A stretch of 64,000 nt of DNA from Strongylocentrotus droebachiensis (taxonomy: Eukaryota > Echinodermata > Echinoidea > Camarodonta > Strongylocentrotidae), in the NCBI GenBank assembly GCA_035222895.1, contig JAVYIG010000694.1:186001-250000 (forward strand), given 5' to 3'. The translations under genes and the position numbers were made by a program. This document shows positions 57,496 through 64,000 of this stretch, piece after piece. Numbering within the stretch: the stretch's first letter is position 1; each line of letters opens with the position of its first letter. The notes under the pieces are model-generated. The model saw nothing but the letters and a program-made list of their open reading frames with translations. It was not told the DNA's origin and searched no databases.

Positions 57496-60400
57496 TTAAT
57501 ACTATATATCACAACTTTCATGTGTTTGTGGTTATTAGTCGAAAGCGAATTCGTTCGTAAAATGATGTACTGAGTTACTGACCAAATTGTGTTTTATTTT
57601 TTCTTGGGGACTAAAAACGTAAAAACATAGCGGCAACAGGGGAAAGAGGCTCCCCCGAAATTGGGATAGATTCTCGTAAAAACATTCCACATTGCAGCTA
57701 TTTGACTATGAGAGGAAGAAAATTATCATGACCGAGGGGCAATTTAGTAAAGATACACGATAATTAAAGCAAAACAAAAAAATAAGATTGAAAATAAAAA
57801 TATTCGATCATTTTTTTCTTCTCAAAAGATCGTTCATCTCGATTATTTGAAAATAATAGTGAAAGTGGCTTTGCTTTGTGTATTTGATTTCCATTTCCCA
57901 CGCCTGTTTTTTTTTTCTTGATTGGTGGGTAGCCCTATCCAGCGGGCCGAGTAATTGAACAATAGAGGGCTTACCATTTTGAGGGTGTTATAATAATGTG
58001 CCGATGAAATTTCTAAATTTTCGTAATAAGGGTACCACCCGACCTCGGCTACGTTAAAACATCTTGTTGCGAGTTGAGATGGCAAAAATATAAAGAGTAC
58101 CCCTGTTCAGGACATGTCGATACGTCCCTGAGTGAACTCTAGAAATCCGAAGGGGTCTTCAAAAAATTGTTTGAGCATCCATGTTCCAGATTTTGTGTTT
58201 TAGAGTTCACGCTCTCCAGTAACCGTGCAGTGACGTCTCCCTCTTTCGGAGTGTTCCCTAATCACTCTATATCTTCCACGCGCCCGGCATCCTCGGCGAG
58301 GCAAATTATGATGACGCGTATGATGATGGCCATCATACGTGATGAATCATGACTTCGTTGGTGGTATTAATGATGATCATCCCAGGATGATCAATCCATT
58401 ATCTCGACCCGACACCTTGTTATTTCTCTTTGGCTCTTACAAAACAATCCATCAAATCAACACGCGAGGTAATCAAAATACAGAAACACTTCATTTGTTT
58501 CACGGGATCGACAAGAGGGAAATCAAGCGGTATTATGTCGTACGACAACACAAATTTGTCAAAGTTATGTGCGTGAATGCTTAGAGGATATCATAAGAAG
58601 ACAAATGCTTAGACCAGGCAAACTCTGAAATTAATTGACGATATCTTTTGAAGGGGCTAGAGGAGACAATGTGCTAAATTGGCAATTAATTTGGTGTCGT
58701 GGAATGACAGAGGTAATAACAGTGAATAAATGTCGTGCAACAAGCTCGACTTTTCGACCTCGAAATGGTAATTGACGGCATAAGATATGTGAGGAACAGC
58801 GTGATTACAATCAACAAAAAACATGCCGAAAAATGCATTAATGTTGGCCCAAATAAAATGTCTGTAGATAACATTCTATCCTGCTTGTCTAATGCCAAAT
58901 AGTTAAATTAGTTCAAATCATTTGAACAACCCAGTCCATTAGGTGGGCTTTTCAACTTTAAGAAGTCTGTGGTTGTTTCGCAAAGCGTTTTAAGCTTTCT
59001 TTAAACGCCTGATGAGATCTTGGGACTGGTGAAGTTGTTTAGTCGGTTTGCCTTCAGGCTACAATTAAGATGAAGTGGCTGCCAGATATGCCGATGATTA
59101 GCCAAGCGTTCCTGAATGTCAAGTTCGCAACAGTGATTTCACCTCGTCACGTTACTCAACAGTGGCCTTGTTCACACGATGGAATAACTTTGAGAGTTAA
59201 ATTTCACTCTCGATGGTAAATTTGCGAATAGCAACCGTTTAGACGCACTCAAAAGTTACTTATTTATAATTATTTCCGTAGAAAAATGGCCTCACAGCTA
59301 TATTTTACTACAAAAGTATTACATTGTCATACGGGGTATTGTCCGAGAGGCCTGCAGTCCTCAGCCACCCCCTTGTCCTGAATATTCTGGCATTTATGGT
59401 ATTCAGGCGACCGTCAATTAAAATATTTTAGGTAACGAGGTGGTCCCTTTTAAACTGTAGATTTTTTTTGTTTGCTTGCTTGTTTCGCTCGCTCTCAAAT
59501 TTTAGAAACTGGAAGATTCAGACTTAAGCCGCCCCCACACCGGGCGAATTAATTCTACCTTTTTCCCTCTGATAATTACGTGTTGCTAACTATAAAACCC
59601 AATTTTCCTCTCGAGAGTGAGGTACGTACTATTTAAGGTAAAGCCGCCGTCTGAACAGGGTTATTGTAACCCAAGTTTTACTAGAGGGCGTATGAAGGTG
59701 CATACATGATGTTGTTATTGGTTTGTATGGGTCAAGTTGGGGTAGCATCTCATAATTACATCGAATCTTCGTTTTAAATGGGCGTGGTCTATCACTCCCT
59801 ACCCTCTACATATTCCTTCAAGAGCATGCGGGGGAACAATTACCGTTTTTTCACACAGTCACAGAAAGGGCAGTTGGGCCTTGATGAACGGGTCTGTTGA
59901 AATCGTCAGACAGAAGTAAAGATGAATTATAAAGGAGATTAAGATGGAAGGCTAAAGTACACGAGTTTTGATTTCATTCACGTGTGATAACATTCAATTG
60001 TATAAATACCACTGAGAGATGTTCATCGCCGGATAGGATGAAGTAGTGTCATAGTCAAGTTATTCGGAACAGGATAGTATATTTACTTTCCTCTTTTTTT
60101 TAAATATTGTTCATTCATTCACATTCATTTCGATTCGACATGTCCACTTTGATCCGTGCACAATTGGAGTTGGGGGGGGGGGGAATATGTTATTCAACCA
60201 GTGACTTGGCAAAATCGTTATATTGTAGAGCCGATTAGAATATTAGTATCGGTCGTTTTATTGCATTAATGTTTCAACCGGGAACTGGTAGGATGCCAAA
60301 AGTCATTGTGGACAAATATGCTTACACATGCGCCCACGGTGACCATTTAGAATACTCATGAAGTGGAGATGGTGCATACACTGGCTGTGTTCATAAATCC

Positions 60401-60804
60401 AATGACCTAAGAAATATTGATCATGCAAAGTATCAAGTACTGTACAAACTAAGATAATTATCATTTCTTTTCATAAAAACTTTTTATAAAACGCTGGATG
60501 AGAAAGACCGTAAACGTTGCACAAAATGACATGTAATTTGAAATAGGAATCAACAGCTACGAAGTTAAGGATGTACATGTACCGTATAATGATTATTTGC
60601 TTCAGCTTTGCATGCTATAAATAAACTGAATTTTAGACATTGTTATTGAAAAACAAAAACAATAAAAAATAATTAAGAGACAAAGTGAAATTAAAAATCT
60701 TTATAAACGTGATCATTTTTATATTGAAAAGATGGACGGGAACGCATGATATCTTCCAAAATATACGGACATCTCTTCTCTATCTATTCATATCTCCTCC
60801 CGTT

Positions 60805-60808
<4 letters not shown>

Positions 60809-60843
<35 letters not shown>

Positions 60844-60880
60844 TTCTCTCTCTCTCTCTCTCTCTCGCTCTCTTTCTTTC
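60809..60880. repeat. (CT)n microsatellite
   Basis: About 70 bp of TCTCTC with a few interruptions. The first of three within 1 kb. Confidence 0.95.
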
Positions 60881-61341
60881 TCCCCTCTCCCTCTCCCATT
60901 CTCAGTCTCTATTTTTTCTTGAATTATTTCTTAGTGTCATACATAAGCGCATAGGGTGACGATTAATACGGCTCATTGCACTACACTCGTTATTGGTATA
61001 TTACAACCCATCTGATCATGTCTTAGCCTCGGCATTCAACTCAACCAATCATTCCTTCCAAACTCGACAAATGGGGTAGGGGAATAATGTGCAATTTGGG
61101 TAGAAATTGTCCAGTGCCATTGCGGATAAACACCGTCATAGTAATCATAAGAAGGTACTCGCGCGTTTGCATATTTCTCCATCCATATTCTCTCGTTCAC
61201 TTTTGACATTGACGGATCACGTCGCAAATTTCTCAGCCTGTCGCGTTTTTTTAAAAGCGCAGACGACTTGCCTTTTTCTTCGTTCATTTCCCCTCACATA
61301 ATATACGGTCAAAGTAATCTCAAGATATTTCGTCATTTGCC

Positions 61342-61374
<33 letters not shown>
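61342..61374. repeat. (CT)n microsatellite
   Basis: About 33 bp of TCTCTC, same strand as the other two. Confidence 0.95.
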
Positions 61375-61379
<5 letters not shown>

Positions 61380-61699
61380 CTCTCTCCATATTCCGCCGCT
61401 TTTCATATTTTCTTCCTTCATCTTTCTCCATGCTATTGTCGCCCTTTTCACTCTCCCCAGCCCTTTGGGCCACAATTACCCTGATGAATACTTGCAAATA
61501 ATTAGCTCTCAAAAGAAAGTTAACTGTAGCGATCAAGTCGATAATTTCCCCTCTCTTTTTCAAATTGTTTGGGGTTGACATCTGTCTAGGAAATCGCTGT
61601 TACATGACTGCTAATACATGACCCTACGGGCTGTAGCTTTTCTTTCTCTTCGTCGTGACTTTATTGCCAACATCACCGATTTGTCTGAGTGCATGCCAT

Positions 61700-61703
<4 letters not shown>

Positions 61704-61742
<39 letters not shown>
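61704..61742. repeat. (CT)n microsatellite
   Basis: About 39 bp of TCTCTC, followed by further CT-rich sequence to 61776. Confidence 0.95.
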
Positions 61743-64000
61743 ATTCTTTCTTGATCCCTCTCCCTCTCTCTCTCTGATAAAATCAGTAGGTCAAATGTAT
61801 GATTTTCGTCACCCATACTCTCCTTCAATATGTGCACCCTCTTCTGCAAAACCATAGACGACATACTGCTGTTTTGACTCCTCATGACTTACGGATTGCA
61901 CTCAAATTTTACAAATTGAAAAGATTATGTAAACGCTGTTAATCAATCCTTGATTTCTTCATGTCCGACACACATTTAGCTCTATACCTATACATTCATT
62001 GCACATCGATGCGATAATTGTATTAGTAACTCTGTAATAAATATTGAAATTGTCGTTCATATCAATGTTCTTATGTTTTGTAAGTTTGATTGTTTGTTTG
62101 CTTGTCTTCTGAATTGATGATAATGTTACGACGGAACTTGAATGTGTACTCAGACCAGAACAGTGTCTTTTAGGATGTTATATTTCTCATCTTACCAACA
62201 AGGCTCTAAATTTACAAGTTAATCGACAAAATAACAATATCAAAGACACGGCACTTGGTAATTATACCAACAAAAATGTAACTGCATCATCGTATATGCT
62301 GTCATTGGCGTCAGTAGTGCCGCAGGAAAATTGTAATCAAAGACACAAATAGATTCCTTTGAAAGACAACACTTCTTCATTTCGTCAAATTGTTGCCCGT
62401 CAGCCTGTATCAATGTGTTGGTCAACACACAACAAAGGAAAAGGGGAATCACTTATACGTATTCGGTATATTGAATCTACAATTAAAAACAAATTTAGAT
62501 TCATTGAAAGGATGTCCGACGTTTCGTCGAACTGCAGCAACGTTAGCTTGAAGCATTCGCTAAAACGGCTCAAAGAAACAAGAAAAGAAAAACATTCAGA
62601 CTAAGTCGGGTATCACAAATCGAAGATCAATAATGACCAATGAATAGGTCTATTAAGAGAACATGAAAGCCCTGTGAAATCCACCTGTATCCCTATACCC
62701 ACAAAAGAATCGGCACAAGGGTTGCCGCCGCCAAGAGCCGATTCCAAACAAAAGGGATTGAAAAACAGCTCCTGTGCTCCATTAAATTACCCCTAATGAA
62801 AAATCGACAGAATAGGGATGTAATTACGCTCAAATTGGGAAACTATGAAAGTCTATTTCACGGCGGTGTACCGCTGACAACAGGGGCGGACCTGTTTATA
62901 GAATTGGGTCTTTTCATAGGTGAATGATTGCTATTGGTGGAAGCTGGGAACATTGGCGACGCACCGGTTGCAATTTGACGTGTTTTGAGATGCCGAAGAA
63001 AGAAGCGTTCATCGACGAAGCTTCAGAAGTGCATGGTGATGACTATTTACAGCTAGACTTGATAAACAAACAGGAGATCGAAAACAATCTTTAGATTGAC
63101 TGAGAGATGACAAATCTAAATATATAACAGAAAATTACAGAATAACTAGAATCGAAAATAATGCAAAAATGTACATCACTTCGAATTTTAATTATAAAAT
63201 TAGCTCGGACTCCAAAGCGAGCAGCTATATAGATTTGTGTATTCTCACAAAATAGGAGACTGTGGATGCATTCTCCCCATATGATCTTGTTTCTTGACTT
63301 ATTTTTTCTTCTCGCTATTATATATTGTTTATCATTTCCTTTTGTCACTTATATTTGTTTTATTTTCTTATATTTTGTGTTTCTGTACCCATCATCTCCT
63401 CCGTGCATGGAGTGGAGGACAATGCCTCTCTTCTCGAGACACATCTGTGCATTTCGTCGTGTGCATGTATGTCTTCAGTTTCCAGACCCGTGCTGGGGGC
63501 AAAATACACCACAATTGATCATATATATTTCTTGCCGAAATAATTGTCTCAATTACAGGGTCTATCTTTATCAAGAACTCCCATCCAATGCAGACAGCGT
63601 TATGTTCTCCACGCCCCGAAAACCGCAGGCTCTACCGTGGCGCGAAAAACAGTAGCCGATTTGTAGCAATATTGTTCGATGAATAGTGATAACTGATACG
63701 GGCCTCGCTTAAAAATGACCACTTGTCAGATATACGCTCGTTGACCAAGGGTCAACGAAGACTCCCCAGTCATCGATGATTACCAAGGGGTGGATAGAAC
63801 ACGACCCCGAGTATTTAGCCGGAATTTGAAACCAGTGATATCAGTTTCTGGTCAAGAGAGAAAGGGTGCCGAGATGAGGACGGAGCTAGTTGAGTCGTCA
63901 CCTCGCATTTGAAGCACCCCAAAGTGCTTAGTACAAACATGTATTTATCTTAGCTTGCACCACTGAGAAAGCAATCATATCTCTGATATGAACTTCAAAA

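Larger units (their letters stand above)
57496..64000. other. Gene-free tail of the window
   Basis: No protein-coding exon could be supported. The region is less repeat-laden than 9-17 kb and has many short palindromic words (for example near 58310-58390, GATGGCCATC and TGATCATCCCAGGATGATCA), CT microsatellites, and an inverted pair GAATCGGC/GCCGATTC at 62708-62747. It could be upstream regulatory DNA of a gene beyond the window. Confidence 0.45.

Noticed and set aside
58167-58584. Possible small gene in the 58-kb region
   Set aside because: Two overlapping short frames with no splice context or family resemblance.

Overview
This is a gene-bearing piece of an animal nuclear genome, AT-rich, with multi-exon genes, GT-AG introns and many degenerate transposable elements and poly-G/poly-C tracts. 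The genes are clearly metazoan. The repeat style (intronic elements containing AGGTCA repeats, hAT elements with GGCGGATCCAGG ends, poly-G/C tracts) looks like a marine deuterostome invertebrate. A sea urchin or other echinoderm is my best guess, at moderate confidence and from memory of such genomes only.

Layout. 1-2.4 kb: decayed non-LTR retrotransposon, interrupted at 2386-3627 by a non-autonomous hAT element with 8-bp target duplications. 3.6-6.7 kb: no gene seen. 6.7-8.0 kb, minus strand: SMUG1 uracil-DNA glycosylase in two coding exons. 8.6-9.0 kb, minus strand: an exon with a FLYWCH-type zinc finger. 9.1-18 kb: repeat-rich intergenic DNA with an inverted-repeat element, a second hAT element, a tRNA-Thr(CGU)-like gene and an almost perfect 837-bp foldback palindrome. 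18.0-38.7 kb, plus strand: complete TIMELESS gene, 31 coding exons in frame, 1572 aa. 42.1-53.4 kb, minus strand: complete CCT5 (chaperonin TCP-1 epsilon), 11 exons, 539 aa. 53.99-55.94 kb, plus strand: a three-exon gene for a 150-aa SPMIP11/TEX49-like sperm microtubule inner protein, divergent from CCT5 across a 542-bp spacer. 56-64 kb: no convincing coding gene, only CT microsatellites and possible regulatory DNA.

The most interesting content lies in the CCT5 introns. Seven of ten introns (3, 4, 6, 7, 8, 9, 10) each carry one sense-oriented copy of an 88-90 nt element with the hallmarks of a box C/D snoRNA: terminal stem GCAAG/CTTGC, box C ATGATGA and box D CTGA. Introns 1 and 5 each carry one copy of a ~141-143 nt element that folds as a two-hairpin H/ACA snoRNA. 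Its 5' pocket matches the conserved 18S rRNA stretch CUGG-UU-AAUUCCGAU, with the unpaired UU placed 15 nt from the H box. CCT5 therefore looks like a dedicated multi-copy snoRNA host gene: nine of its ten introns carry a candidate. Intron 1 also holds a three-level nest of TA-flanked elements whose order of insertion can be read directly.

The genes share housekeeping themes (base-excision repair, fork protection, protein folding) but nothing in the sequence shows they are co-regulated, apart from the shared CCT5/SPMIP11 promoter spacer.
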